Below are positions 15,738-24,710 of a stretch of DNA of 64,000 nt, in pieces (within the stretch, counting starts at the first letter, position 1; each line of letters opens with the position of its first letter). Source of the DNA: CAYFKJ01 sp964528595 (GTDB lineage: Bacteria > Pseudomonadota > Alphaproteobacteria > UBA2966); NCBI GenBank assembly GCA_964528595.1, contig CAZGTM010000013.1, positions 1 through 64,000 on the forward strand. Reading direction: 5' to 3'. Both the position numbers and the translations under genes were made by a program. The notes under the pieces were generated by a model. The model was not told the origin of the DNA, did no database searches, and saw nothing but the letters and a program-made list of their open reading frames with translations.

Positions 15738-18155
15738 ATGACCCTTCCCCTGACGAGCGCCACGAACGACAATTCGACCATGCCCGATGCACACGCGGAA
15801 TCATCGGAAATTGGCCCGGCGACGCCGGTTCCGGCCAACGAACTCGTGGTCCTCGATGCGCTCGAGACCAAGGTTCGCTGGTTGTCGTCCTGGATGATCC
15901 ACCACGCCAACCACATCCGGCCCAACCGGGACGGCGTCAAGGTCGGCGGTCACCAGGCCAGTTGCGCCTCGATTTCAACCATCATGACCGCGCTTTACGG
16001 CCGCGTTCTGAGGCCCGAGGACCGGGTGGCCGTGAAACCCCACGCCAGCCCGGTTTTCCATGCCATGAACTACATGTTCGACAAACAAAGCCTGGAAAAC
16101 CTGAAGAACTTCCGCGCCTTGGGCGGGGCGCAGTCCTACCCCTCGCGCACCAAGGACGGCGAGGAGGTCGACTTCTCCACAGGCTCGGTCGGGCTGGGCG
16201 CGGCGCTGACAAACTTCGCCGCGCTGACGCAGGACTATCTCGCGGCCAAAGGGCTTACGCCGGCGGACTGGAAACAGGGCCGCATGGTGGCGTTGGTGGG
16301 CGACGCCGAGTTGGATGAAGGCAACGTCTACGAGGCTTTGCTGGACACCTGGAAGCACGACCTGCGCGATGTCTGGTGGGTGATCGACTACAATCGGCAG
16401 AGCCTGGACGGCATGATCAACGAACAGCTCTTCCGTCTGATCGGGCGGTTCTTCCGCGCGGTGGGCTGGAACGTGATTACCGTCAAATACGGCCGCAAGC
16501 TCTACGAAGCCTTCCAGCGTCCCGGCGGCCTGGCCTTGCGCCGCTGGTTTAACGATTGCGAAAACGACGTATTTTCGGCCTTGGCCTTTCAGGGCGGTCC
16601 AGCCTGGCGCCAGCAAATCAAAGCCGACCTGCCGGACGATGCCGACGTCCATGCCCTGATCGACAGCTTCGACGACGAGGGCCTGCACGAGATCATGACT
16701 GACCTCGGCGGCCACTGCATGGAGGCGCTGGTCAACGCCTTCGAAACCGTACCCGACGACAAGCCGACCTGCTTCATTTGCTACACGGTCAAGGGGCACG
16801 GCACGCCGCTGGCCGGTCACAAGGACAACCACGCCGGCATCATGAACGATCCGCAGATGGAGCAATACCGCGGCGACTGCGGCATTGCGCCAGGTGAGGA
16901 ATGGGACCGGGCGTCCGGCCTGCCTTTGGAGGAAGCCGAGCTCGACGCCTTCCTCAAGGCCGTTCCTTTCAATGCCGACGAGAGCAGAAAAAAAACCGCA
17001 GCCCCTGTGCCTGTGCCCGGCACGCTATCGCTCGAACATGTCGAACGGGGGTCGACGCAGGAGGCATTCGGGCGAATTCTCAACGATCTGGCGAAGACCG
17101 GCGGCGTCCTGGCCGACCGCATCGTCACCACATCGCCGGATGTAACGGTGTCGACAAATCTCGGCGGCTGGGTCAACCAGCGTGGTTTGTTCGCCCGCGA
17201 AGCCAAGGGCGACGAATTCCGCGACCGCAAGGTGCCGTCGGCGCAGAAATGGGTGCATTCGCCGGACGGCCAACACATCGAACTGGGCATCGCTGAAAGC
17301 GACCTCTTTCTCAATCTCGCCGCTTTCGGCCTGTCGCACAGCCTGTTCGGCGTCCGCCTGCTGCCCATCGGCACGTTGTACGATCCGTTCATCGCACGCG
17401 GGCTCGATAGCCTCAACTACGCCTGCTATCAGGACGCCCGCTTCATGGTTGTCGGTACGCCGTCGGGTGTCTCGCTGGCGCCGGAGGGGGGTGCCCATCA
17501 GTCGATATCGACGCCGATGATCGGCCTCGGCCAACCGGGTCTGACTTCGTTCGAACCGGCCTTCGCCGACGAGTTGGCTGAAATCATGCGCTGGTCGTTC
17601 GAGCATATGCAGGACGAAGAAGCGGGCGGCGCGGTTTACCTCCGGCTTTCGACCAAACCGCTCGACCAGCCCAGCCGTCAACTGGACGACGAATTTAAGC
17701 GCCAGATCATTCTGGGTGGCTACTGGCTGCACGAACCGGCCGCGGGATCGGACATGGCGCTGGTTTGCAGCGGCGTCATTACCGGTGAGGCGATTGCAGC
17801 CCATGAACGCTTGTCACGGAGGGCTCCCGGTACGGGTTTGCTGGTCGTGACCTCAACCGATCGGCTTTACAACGATTGGCAACGCCTGGAACGGGACCGC
17901 CTGCATGGCAGTGATGGCGGACGCATGGCGCATGTCGAGGACCTCATGGAACCTTTGGCCGCGGGGGCGCGGATCGTCTCCGTGATTGACGGCCATCCCG
18001 CCTCGCTGGCCTGGATCGGTGGCGTCCGCGGCCATGCCGTGGCGCCGTTAGGTATCCGCGAGTTCGGTCAAAGCGGTGACACCATCGATATCTACCGCCA
18101 TTACGACATCGGCGTCGACGCCATCGAACGGGCGGCCACGCGGTTCGGGGATTAA
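15738..18155 (+). CDS. homodimeric 2-oxoacid dehydrogenase E1 / transketolase-like ThDP enzyme
   Basis: An 805-residue thiamine-diphosphate enzyme resembling the homodimeric pyruvate dehydrogenase E1 (AceE) and transketolases. The N-terminal domain shows GGHQASCASISTIMTALYG, HASPVFHAMNY and VDFSTGSVGLGAAL. The ThDP signature is GDAELDEGNVYEALLDTW, beginning near residue 188. The C-terminal half has the pyrimidine domain with HIELGIAESDLFLNLAAFGLS. It is shorter than AceE (about 880) and close to MdeB, the 2-oxobutyrate-preferring E1 of P. putida. The divergent Lrp regulator fits that comparison. No E2 or E3 gene is adjacent, and no methionine gamma-lyase. It could act on pyruvate, 2-oxobutyrate or a related acid. 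Confidence 0.8.
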   Translation: MTLPLTSATNDNSTMPDAHAESSEIGPATPVPANELVVLDALETKVRWLSSWMIHHANHIRPNRDGVKVGGHQASCASISTIMTALYGRVLRPEDRVAVKPHASPVFHAMNYMFDKQSLENLKNFRALGGAQSYPSRTKDGEEVDFSTGSVGLGAALTNFAALTQDYLAAKGLTPADWKQGRMVALVGDAELDEGNVYEALLDTWKHDLRDVWWVIDYNRQSLDGMINEQLFRLIGRFFRAVGWNVITVKYGRKLYEAFQRPGGLALRRWFNDCENDVFSALAFQGGPAWRQQIKADLPDDADVHALIDSFDDEGLHEIMTDLGGHCMEALVNAFETVPDDKPTCFICYTVKGHGTPLAGHKDNHAGIMNDPQMEQYRGDCGIAPGEEWDRASGLPLEEAELDAFLKAVPFNADESRKKTAAPVPVPGTLSLEHVERGSTQEAFGRILNDLAKTGGVLADRIVTTSPDVTVSTNLGGWVNQRGLFAREAKGDEFRDRKVPSAQKWVHSPDGQHIELGIAESDLFLNLAAFGLSHSLFGVRLLPIGTLYDPFIARGLDSLNYACYQDARFMVVGTPSGVSLAPEGGAHQSISTPMIGLGQPGLTSFEPAFADELAEIMRWSFEHMQDEEAGGAVYLRLSTKPLDQPSRQLDDEFKRQIILGGYWLHEPAAGSDMALVCSGVITGEAIAAHERLSRRAPGTGLLVVTSTDRLYNDWQRLERDRLHGSDGGRMAHVEDLMEPLAAGARIVSVIDGHPASLAWIGGVRGHAVAPLGIREFGQSGDTIDIYRHYDIGVDAIERAATRFGD

Positions 18156-18610
18156 GGCTTTTTCTGTGGGCCTTCGGGCAGCCAGCGTTTCAACCGCTCC
18201 ATCACGCTGTTCGGGCTCACCGGCTTTACGAGATAATCGTTGCCGCCGGCGGCAATGGCCTGCTTGACCGCCTTCTCTTCATGATCGGCCGTGAGAAAAA
18301 CGATTGGCGCCTCATATTCGGTCATTTTTTCGCGGATTTCACGGCACAGTTCGACGCCGTCCTTCCCCGGCATGTGCATGTCGAGAAAAATCAAATCCGG
18401 GCGGTCCCGGATGATTATCGGCATCGCCTCTTCGGCGCTCTTGGCGCTGGTGAACGCGTAATTCTCGCCCCGGACGACGGTGGAGAGGAAAGAGATGATC
18501 ATATGATCATCATCCACCCCCAGCACCAGCTTGCGGCCGGTCTTATCGGAATCCAAATTCTTCGCCACCCGCAATCCCTCCAGAGATTCAATGCGGTCCC
18601 AAAGAAGCAC
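18152..18610 (-). CDS. stand-alone CheY-like response regulator
   Basis: A 152-residue protein that is a single receiver domain with a short N-terminal extension. The acidic pocket VDDDHMI, phospho-acceptor LIFLDMHMPGKDG, FLTAD and YLVKPVSP are all present, so it should be phosphorylated. There is no output domain, so it signals through protein contact, as a phosphorelay shuttle or adaptor. It starts at GTG 18610 with a weak ribosome site. It overlaps the E1-like gene tail by four bases in convergent orientation. Either large kinase upstream (6549-9407, 10808-14857) could be its partner; this is not shown by the sequence. Confidence 0.85.
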   Translation of the reverse strand: MLLWDRIESLEGLRVAKNLDSDKTGRKLVLGVDDDHMIISFLSTVVRGENYAFTSAKSAEEAMPIIIRDRPDLIFLDMHMPGKDGVELCREIREKMTEYEAPIVFLTADHEEKAVKQAIAAGGNDYLVKPVSPNSVMERLKRWLPEGPQKKP

Positions 18611-18684
18611 CTAGCTCGGACAAAGGATAATAGGATTTATTCAACCAAACGCCAATCCATGTCGGATCGGAGACCGGTTTCGAA

Positions 18685-19497
18685 CTAGGTTCCGACTTTG
18701 AGCGCCGATACCATGCCGCGCAGACAGGCGACCGTACTGAGCGCCGTGATCTTGCCGGTGCGCGGATTCTCCTCCGTCGGGACACCCTCGATCTTCAGGG
18801 AGAAGCGGGCGGAATCCGCTTCGACGTGAATTTCGTGGCTGTTGCGGCTGATGGTGGGATCGGCCCAGATTTCCAGCATCGTCCTGTCCGGTCCGACGCC
18901 CGCCAGGCTGAGCGCCACGGCGACGTTGAGATTGGCCGGAAAGCCGGGGATGGCCTCCCTGGCCGATCCTTCGAACAGCTTCAAGGGCGATGACACGGCG
19001 TCGAGATCGATATCGTTTTGGTCGACGAACGGCGCACCTTTCAGGCCGCCGGGGGGTTTGCGCGTGACCATGCGAACACTGGAGATCTCTCCCTCGGCGG
19101 CGGCACGGACTGCGTCCAGGCCCAGCAACGCTCCCGTCGGAACAATGATCCGGCCGCCGTAGGTTGACGCCAGATCCACGACATCCCAGTGCTCGAGAAG
19201 CTGCCCACAGGAAAGCGGCATGAAGATCTTGCCGGCTTTCAGCGTCGCTTCCGCTATTTCGCGGAAGCAGCCGGCCGGCAAGGCTTCGATGACGAGATCC
19301 GCGTGGCCCGCCAACTTGGCGATCGGGATGACGGGCACGGGGGAGCGGAAATCCACCATGTTGGCCTGGGCTTTTTCCCGGTCGCGCGCCGAAACCGCCG
19401 ACAGCTTGAGGCCCGCTATTCCCTTGTCGAGACGCCGCGCGACTTCCCGTCCCACAGCGCCGAAACCACCGATGGCAATATTCAAGTCGCCAGCCAT
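18685..19497 (-). CDS. nadX: aspartate dehydrogenase
   Basis: A 270-residue NAD(P)-dependent L-aspartate dehydrogenase, which makes iminoaspartate or oxaloacetate plus ammonia. The Rossmann motif GGFGAVGREVARRL is near residue 8. GALLGLDAVRAAAEGEI and VTRKPPGGLKGAPF are family signatures, and NSHEIHVEADSARF with ENPRTGKITALS marks the DUF108 domain. I chose ATG 19497, preceded by GGAGAGG, over an upstream in-frame start that would add 40 low-complexity residues overlapping the divergent gene. In other bacteria this enzyme feeds NAD synthesis or aspartate breakdown. No nadA or nadC lies nearby, so its role here is open. Confidence 0.86.
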   Translation of the reverse strand: MAGDLNIAIGGFGAVGREVARRLDKGIAGLKLSAVSARDREKAQANMVDFRSPVPVIPIAKLAGHADLVIEALPAGCFREIAEATLKAGKIFMPLSCGQLLEHWDVVDLASTYGGRIIVPTGALLGLDAVRAAAEGEISSVRMVTRKPPGGLKGAPFVDQNDIDLDAVSSPLKLFEGSAREAIPGFPANLNVAVALSLAGVGPDRTMLEIWADPTISRNSHEIHVEADSARFSLKIEGVPTEENPRTGKITALSTVACLRGMVSALKVGT

Positions 19498-19593
19498 GAA
19501 ATTCCTCTCCAAACGGGGACTAAGCATTGATCGCCGCCGATGCTCGCGGCAAGCTAGGCATTCGTCAACCCATCGTTCCTCCCGGAGCAGCGA

Positions 19594-21909
19594 ATGAACG
19601 ACACCAGCGTGGGCCAACCGGTCGTACGGCTTGAAGACGAGCGCTTGCTAACCGGGCGCGGCAGCTTCAGCGCCAATCTGCGCTTTGAGAGTGAAATGTT
19701 CGCGGCCTTCGTGCGCAGTCCCCATGCCCACGCCGATATCGTGCTGTTCGATCCGGCCGAAGCCTGCCGGATGCCGGGCGTTACCGCCATCTATACCGCC
19801 GAAGATACCGGGCACTTGGGGGCAATTCCCACCATCAACCCCGTCACCAGCAGCGACGGGTCCGCGATGATCGAACCGGCGCGCCCAGTTCTGGCGAAGG
19901 ATCGCGTCCGCTATGTCGGCGAGAGTGTCGCCATGGTGATCGCGACAACGGCGGCGCGGGCGCGGGAGGCGGCGGATGCGGTGTTTGTCGAGTATGCCGA
20001 GCGTCCGGCCGCCGTCGGCGAGTATGCGGCGTTGCGCGAAGACGCCCCACTGATCTGGGACGAGGCGCCGGGGAACCTCTGCTACGACTGGAGCGCGGGC
20101 AACGGCGACGCGGCGGAAGCCGCCTTTGCCGCCGCCGATCACCGGGCCGAGCTGGAGTTTATCGGCAACAAGGTTCACTACGCCGCCGTCGAGACCCGTG
20201 TTGCCATCGCCAAGCCGGCGGATGGCGGCATCACGCTCTACTGCCCCTCCCAGGGCGTCCATCTGCTCCAGATGCTCATCGCCGAGCGGGTATTCACCAA
20301 GCCCAAGGAATGGCTCAGGGTCGTCACCGGCGACGTCGGCGGTGGCTTCGGGCCCAAATTCTTCGCCTATCCCGAACACGCCGCCGTGGTCTTCGCCGCG
20401 GAGGCGTTGAACTGTCCGATCCGCTGGGAATCGGGCCGGGACGAAGCCTTCCTCTCGGACGTCCAGTCCCGGGCGCAATCCGCCAAGGTCGAATTGGCCC
20501 TGGACGCGGCGGGCAAATTCACGGCTTTCAGAATATCCGCCGTCGGCGACCTGGGTGCTTATCTCTCGACCTTCGGGCCGGGCATCCTGACGACCGGCAT
20601 GGCGCGGGTGGTTTCGGGGTCGTACGCCATCCCCGCAATAAGTCTCAGGGTGCGCGGCGCCTTCACCAACACCGTGCCGGTCGATGCGTTCCGCGGTTCT
20701 GGCTCGGTCGATCCGGCCACCATGCTGGAGCGCGTCGTCGATGTGGCCGCAGCCCAAACCGCCCGCGATCCGATGGCGTTGCGCCGGTTCAATCTGCTGC
20801 CTGAAAGCGCCATGCCGTACACCACGCCGGTCGGCATGGTATATGACAGCGGAGACTATGGCGCGGTGTACGATGCGGCGTTGGACAAGGCCGACTGGTC
20901 CGGGTTTGCCGCACGGCGCGCAGCCAGCGAGGCAGCGGGCCGCAAACGCGGTATCGGCATATCCCTCTATGTCCACGGCACCGGCGGCATCGCCGATGAA
21001 CAGGCCATTGTCGAGGTCCACACGGACGGCTTCGTCAGCGCCCTGGCCGGCGGCCAGGCCGGCGGGCAGGGACATGAAACCATCTTCGCCCAGCTTGTCG
21101 CCGCCGAGTTCGGCGTGCCCTACGACGAAGTCCGGGTCATCGAAGGCGATACCGCCGTGGTGCCCAGGGGCGGCGGCACGGGCGGCTCGTCCTCGACCGT
21201 GATCTCGGGCGCCACGCTGTCGCGCGCCGCCGAGCGGGCGGCCGACAAGGGGCGCGAACTGGCGGCGCACTATCTGGAGGCCGCGGTTGCCGACATTGAG
21301 CTCGAACGCGGCAAATACCGCATCATCGGCACCGACCGCGCGATCGGCCTTTACGACCTGGCCGCCAAAGCCGCCACCGGCGACGGATTGCCGGCGGACC
21401 TGCGGGGCGGCATCGAAGGCCAGTCCCGCTTCGAGGACCAGAAGGCGACGTTCCCGCAGGGCTGCATCATCTGCGAGGTCGAGATCGATCCTGAGACCGG
21501 AGAGGTCGCGGTTGAGCGGGTCACCTCCGTCCTCGACGCCGGCAACATGATCAATCCCGCCCTGGTTGCGGCCCAGATGCACGGCGGCATCGTTCAGGGC
21601 ATCGGACAGGCACTGTGGGAGGACGTTGTTCATGCGCCGGATACGGGGCAATTGCTCACCGGTTCCTGGATGGACTACGTCGTACCGCGGGCCGAGGACC
21701 TGCCCGAGATCGATCACGTCAGCTTTGTCAGTCCGTCGCCCAACAACCGGCTCGGCGTCAAGGGTGTGGGTGAACTGGGCAGCATCGGTGCGCCGGCGGC
21801 GGCGGCCAATGCCGTGTTCGACGCGCTCGGGCTTTCCGCGGCGACGGAACTTTCCTTGCCGCTGACGTCGGAAAAAGTTTGGCGTCTGCTACAATCCGAC
21901 AACGCTTAG
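19594..21909 (+). CDS. orphan xanthine dehydrogenase-family molybdopterin-binding (CoxL-like) subunit
   Basis: A 771-residue large subunit of the molybdenum hydroxylase family (CO, aldehyde, xanthine or isoquinoline oxidoreductases). It opens with VRLEDERLLTGRGSF, has GGGFGPKFFAYPEHA (about residue 250), GGQAGGQGHETIFAQ (about 485), and the catalytic Glu727 in GVGELGSIGAP. The active-site loop, usually AYRGAGR in type II CoxL proteins, reads AFRGSGS at 365-371. The flavin (CoxM) and iron-sulphur (CoxS) subunits that normally accompany it are not adjacent. It must use partners encoded elsewhere or an unusual electron acceptor. A nitroreductase gene follows after 17 bases. Confidence 0.87.
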   Translation: MNDTSVGQPVVRLEDERLLTGRGSFSANLRFESEMFAAFVRSPHAHADIVLFDPAEACRMPGVTAIYTAEDTGHLGAIPTINPVTSSDGSAMIEPARPVLAKDRVRYVGESVAMVIATTAARAREAADAVFVEYAERPAAVGEYAALREDAPLIWDEAPGNLCYDWSAGNGDAAEAAFAAADHRAELEFIGNKVHYAAVETRVAIAKPADGGITLYCPSQGVHLLQMLIAERVFTKPKEWLRVVTGDVGGGFGPKFFAYPEHAAVVFAAEALNCPIRWESGRDEAFLSDVQSRAQSAKVELALDAAGKFTAFRISAVGDLGAYLSTFGPGILTTGMARVVSGSYAIPAISLRVRGAFTNTVPVDAFRGSGSVDPATMLERVVDVAAAQTARDPMALRRFNLLPESAMPYTTPVGMVYDSGDYGAVYDAALDKADWSGFAARRAASEAAGRKRGIGISLYVHGTGGIADEQAIVEVHTDGFVSALAGGQAGGQGHETIFAQLVAAEFGVPYDEVRVIEGDTAVVPRGGGTGGSSSTVISGATLSRAAERAADKGRELAAHYLEAAVADIELERGKYRIIGTDRAIGLYDLAAKAATGDGLPADLRGGIEGQSRFEDQKATFPQGCIICEVEIDPETGEVAVERVTSVLDAGNMINPALVAAQMHGGIVQGIGQALWEDVVHAPDTGQLLTGSWMDYVVPRAEDLPEIDHVSFVSPSPNNRLGVKGVGELGSIGAPAAAANAVFDALGLSAATELSLPLTSEKVWRLLQSDNA

Positions 21910-21926
21910 CCTAACCAGAGGATGTC

Positions 21927-22691
21927 ATGACCGAACATGCGATTGCCGTACCCGGAACAGACGATGCCGTGGCGCGCTATGAAACGCTGATGGAAATCGT
22001 CCTGTCGCGGCGCACCTCCCGGGCCTTCGATCCCGATTTTGTGGTGCCGCCGGAACACTACGGCATGATCCTGGAAGCGGCCCGCCACAGTCCCTCGGGC
22101 GCCAATGCCCAGCCCTGGCATTTCATCGTGGTGGAGGACGACCAGGCGAAGGCGGATCTGGGCGATTACTTCGTGGCCGAGGCGACCCGGCGGGCCAAGA
22201 TGAAGATGAAATTTCCGACGCCCAACTACAGCGGCATGAAAACGGCGCCCGGCCTGATCGCTATCGTCGCCGACTTCCGCTACGTCAACGCCTTTCCCGT
22301 GCTCAACGACGGCTCCGAGCTTGACCGCATGTACCACCAGAACGCCGAACGCATCCTGCTGCAGTCGGTGGCCTCGGCGACCATGGCGGCGCACCTCGCT
22401 GCGGCGGCGCTGGGCTACACGGTCTGGTGGGTGACGGCGATCGGCCAGGAGGATGCCCAGAACGACCTGAAGCCGTTGCTGGGCGTGCCCGAAGACCTTT
22501 CGGTCATCGACATCATGTGTTTCGGCCCGCCGGCCAAACCGCCCTACGACCGCTGGAAAAAGGAATTTGGCGAAATCGCCAGCTTCGGGAAATACGACAT
22601 GGCGAACTACCAGTCGCTCGAAGATATCGAGGAATGGGTACGCACGACGCGTCATCGCGTCATGTACAAGGATAAGTCTCAGATCGACTGA
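21927..22691 (+). CDS. nitroreductase family protein
   Basis: A 254-residue FMN-dependent nitroreductase-fold enzyme. RRTSRAFDPD (about residue 27) and SPSGANAQPWHF (about residue 57) form the FMN phosphate and ring contacts. The C-terminal PEDLSVIDIMCFGPPAKPP includes the late FMN contact. Length is slightly above the usual 190-220 because of an extended C-terminus. It follows the CoxL-like gene by 17 bases and precedes an epimerase by 20, so a single transcript is likely. Members reduce nitro groups, quinones, enones or dehalogenate substrates; which applies here is unknown. Confidence 0.85.
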   Translation: MTEHAIAVPGTDDAVARYETLMEIVLSRRTSRAFDPDFVVPPEHYGMILEAARHSPSGANAQPWHFIVVEDDQAKADLGDYFVAEATRRAKMKMKFPTPNYSGMKTAPGLIAIVADFRYVNAFPVLNDGSELDRMYHQNAERILLQSVASATMAAHLAAAALGYTVWWVTAIGQEDAQNDLKPLLGVPEDLSVIDIMCFGPPAKPPYDRWKKEFGEIASFGKYDMANYQSLEDIEEWVRTTRHRVMYKDKSQID

Positions 22692-22711
22692 GCGGGGTTG
22701 AGGGTAACTTG

Positions 22712-23755
22712 ATGAATTTGTTAACAGCGGACGAGGCCCCGGAGGCCTTCGAGGATGAAGAGGCGCTTGAGGATTTCATGACGCTGCCGAGCCAGGCGCT
22801 GATCGACGATCTGGCGGCACTGGAGGGCGACATCATGGTGCTCGGCGTCGGCGGCAAGATGGGACCGACGCTGGCCCGCCTGGCCAAACGCGCCGCTCCC
22901 GACAAACGCATCGTTGGCGTCGCCCGTTTCAGCGACCCGGCCGTGCGCGGCAAGCTCGAAGCCTGGGGCGTCGAGACCGTCGCCTGCGATCTGCTGGATC
23001 CGGACGCCGTCGCAGCGCTGCCCAAATTCGACAACGTCGTGTTCATGGCGGGGCGCAAATTCGGCACTCAAGGCAACGAGGAACTGACTTGGGCCATGAA
23101 CGTTCATGTGCCGACCGTCGTCGCCCAGGCCTTCACCGCTAGCCGCATCGTGGTTTTTTCCACCGGCTGCGTCTATCCCTTCGTGGATATTGCCTCGGGC
23201 GGCGCGACCGAGGAAACGCCGCCCATCCCGCCCGCCGGCGAATACGCCAATTCCTGCCTCGGCCGGGAACGCATGTTCGAATACTTCTCAAGCCTGCACG
23301 GCACCGCGGGAATCATGTTCCGGCTCAACTACGCCATCGACATGCGCTATGGCGTACTGCACGACGTCGCCGCCAAAGTGCTGGCGGGGGAGACCATCGA
23401 CCTCGGCATGGGGCACGTCAACATCATCTGGCAGGGCGACGCCATCTCGCAGGCGCTCAGATGCCTGCGCCATTGCACGGCGCCGATGGGCGCGATCAAT
23501 GTGTCCGGTCCGGAGACCCTGCTGGTGGCTGAACTGGCGCGATCGTTCGCAGAGCGTTTCGAGGTCGAAGCCATTTTGACGGGCGAACCCGCCGCCAGCG
23601 CCTGGCTGACCAACACCTCGAAGTCGGTCTCGCTGTTCGGCCCGCCGGTCATCGGCGTCGAACGGATGATCGACTGGACGGCGGACTGGCTGCGGCGCGG
23701 CCGGTCGAGCCTGGGCAAGCCGACGCACTACGAAGCGCGCGATGGCACTTACTGA
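22712..23755 (+). CDS. NAD-dependent epimerase/dehydratase family protein
   Basis: A 347-residue extended SDR. The cofactor loop is degenerate, VLGVGGKMGPTLARL near residue 45 in place of GxxGxxG. An acidic leader of about 40 residues precedes it. FSTGCVYPFVD gives the Ser/Thr-bearing strand, and the usual YxxxK is replaced by YANSCLGRERMFEY, with no clear catalytic Lys. That replacement suggests a binding or atypical role. It sits in tandem between the nitroreductase and a GNAT protein, overlapping the latter by 14 bases. ATG 22712 is preferred to the TTG immediately before it. Substrate is unknown. Confidence 0.78.
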   Translation: MNLLTADEAPEAFEDEEALEDFMTLPSQALIDDLAALEGDIMVLGVGGKMGPTLARLAKRAAPDKRIVGVARFSDPAVRGKLEAWGVETVACDLLDPDAVAALPKFDNVVFMAGRKFGTQGNEELTWAMNVHVPTVVAQAFTASRIVVFSTGCVYPFVDIASGGATEETPPIPPAGEYANSCLGRERMFEYFSSLHGTAGIMFRLNYAIDMRYGVLHDVAAKVLAGETIDLGMGHVNIIWQGDAISQALRCLRHCTAPMGAINVSGPETLLVAELARSFAERFEVEAILTGEPAASAWLTNTSKSVSLFGPPVIGVERMIDWTADWLRRGRSSLGKPTHYEARDGTY

Positions 23756-24641
23756 TACCGCCGCTAAGGTTATCTCCGGCCTGCCGCTGGGTATCCTCAA
23801 ACCCTACCAGGCGGCGGAAGGCATCGTGCTGTCCGAGGAGGCGGGCTGGAACCAGACGGAAGACGACTGGCGTTTGATGATCGAGGCCGGGACCGCCTTC
23901 GGCCTGCGCGATGAGGACGATCTCCTGGCGGCCTCCGCGCTGATCTTGCCGCAGGGCGATGAATTCGCATGGATCAGCATGGTGTTGGTGTCGGAGGATT
24001 TTCAGCGCCGCGGCATCGCTACCGAACTGTTGCGCCATTGCATCGCCGAGGTCGAAGCAAGGGGGCTCGTGCCGGGCTTGGACGCCACGCCGGCGGGCAG
24101 GGAACTCTATGGTCCCTTGGGATTTGAGGACATATTCGCTATCCAGCGGCTGCAAGCCAGCGAAAGTCCGCGTTGGGCGACCCCGCTGGCCGTCCCGGCA
24201 GGCATATCGATCCTGCCCATTGCGGCGGATGGCGTCGATGCCGTGGCCAAATTCGATGCACCGCGCTACGGCGGCGAACGGCGGCAAATTCTAGCCCATC
24301 TGAGGGACCGCCAGCCCGGCTGTGCCTGGCTGGCGAGGTTGGACCTGACCGGTGAAATCGCCGGCTACGTCATGGGACGTGACGGCCGCGAGAGCAGCCA
24401 GGTCGGACCGCTGGTGGCCGTCGACGAAGAGGTGGCGACGGCCCTTGCCGAACGCGCGCTATCCGGGGTCGAAGGACCGGTCTACATGGATGTCGCCGAT
24501 CACCACGAGGGCTTTGGCGCCTGGCTGGCCAGCCGTGGTTTTACGTCGCAACGCCCCTTCACCCGCATGCTCAAGGGCCGCACCGAACCGTTCGAGGACC
24601 CCGCCCGCGTTTTCGCCATCGCCGGTCCCGAGCTGGGCTGA
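23742..24641 (+). CDS. GNAT family N-acetyltransferase (two-domain)
   Basis: A 299-residue protein. The N-terminal GNAT domain (about residues 15-135) shows the acetyl-CoA loop as VLVSEDFQRRGIATELLRHCI and the late GPLGFEDI. A second, weaker GNAT-like domain follows, corresponding to the Acetyltransf_18 type (AGYVMGRDG, VGPLVAVDEEVA). The gene overlaps the epimerase by 14 bases, indicating translational coupling. It is the last gene of the CoxL-nitroreductase-epimerase-GNAT run, which ends at a strong hairpin. The acetyl acceptor is unknown. Confidence 0.82.
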   Translation: MALTDTAAKVISGLPLGILKPYQAAEGIVLSEEAGWNQTEDDWRLMIEAGTAFGLRDEDDLLAASALILPQGDEFAWISMVLVSEDFQRRGIATELLRHCIAEVEARGLVPGLDATPAGRELYGPLGFEDIFAIQRLQASESPRWATPLAVPAGISILPIAADGVDAVAKFDAPRYGGERRQILAHLRDRQPGCAWLARLDLTGEIAGYVMGRDGRESSQVGPLVAVDEEVATALAERALSGVEGPVYMDVADHHEGFGAWLASRGFTSQRPFTRMLKGRTEPFEDPARVFAIAGPELG

Positions 24642-24645
24642 ATGT

Positions 24646-24678
24646 AAAACGGGGACGCGCCCGGCAGCGCGTCCCCGT
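24646..24678 (-). terminator. 12-bp hairpin terminator between convergent genes
   Basis: ACGGGGACGCGC (24649-24660) and GCGCGTCCCCGT (24667-24678) are exact complements around CCGGCA. On the minus strand the stem is followed by TTTTAC, making it an intrinsic terminator for the ABC binding-protein gene. On the plus strand no T-run follows, so it would stop the GNAT operon less efficiently. Confidence 0.8.
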
Positions 24679-24710
24679 CTCGATCCCTCACTTAAGAGGT
24701 AATATTAAGC

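Noticed and set aside
19648..21717. 689-codon open frame antisense to the CoxL-like gene
   Set aside because: Product is low in recognisable motifs and rich in Gly/Arg/His as expected from the reverse strand of GC-rich coding DNA. The plus-strand gene has clear family motifs throughout.
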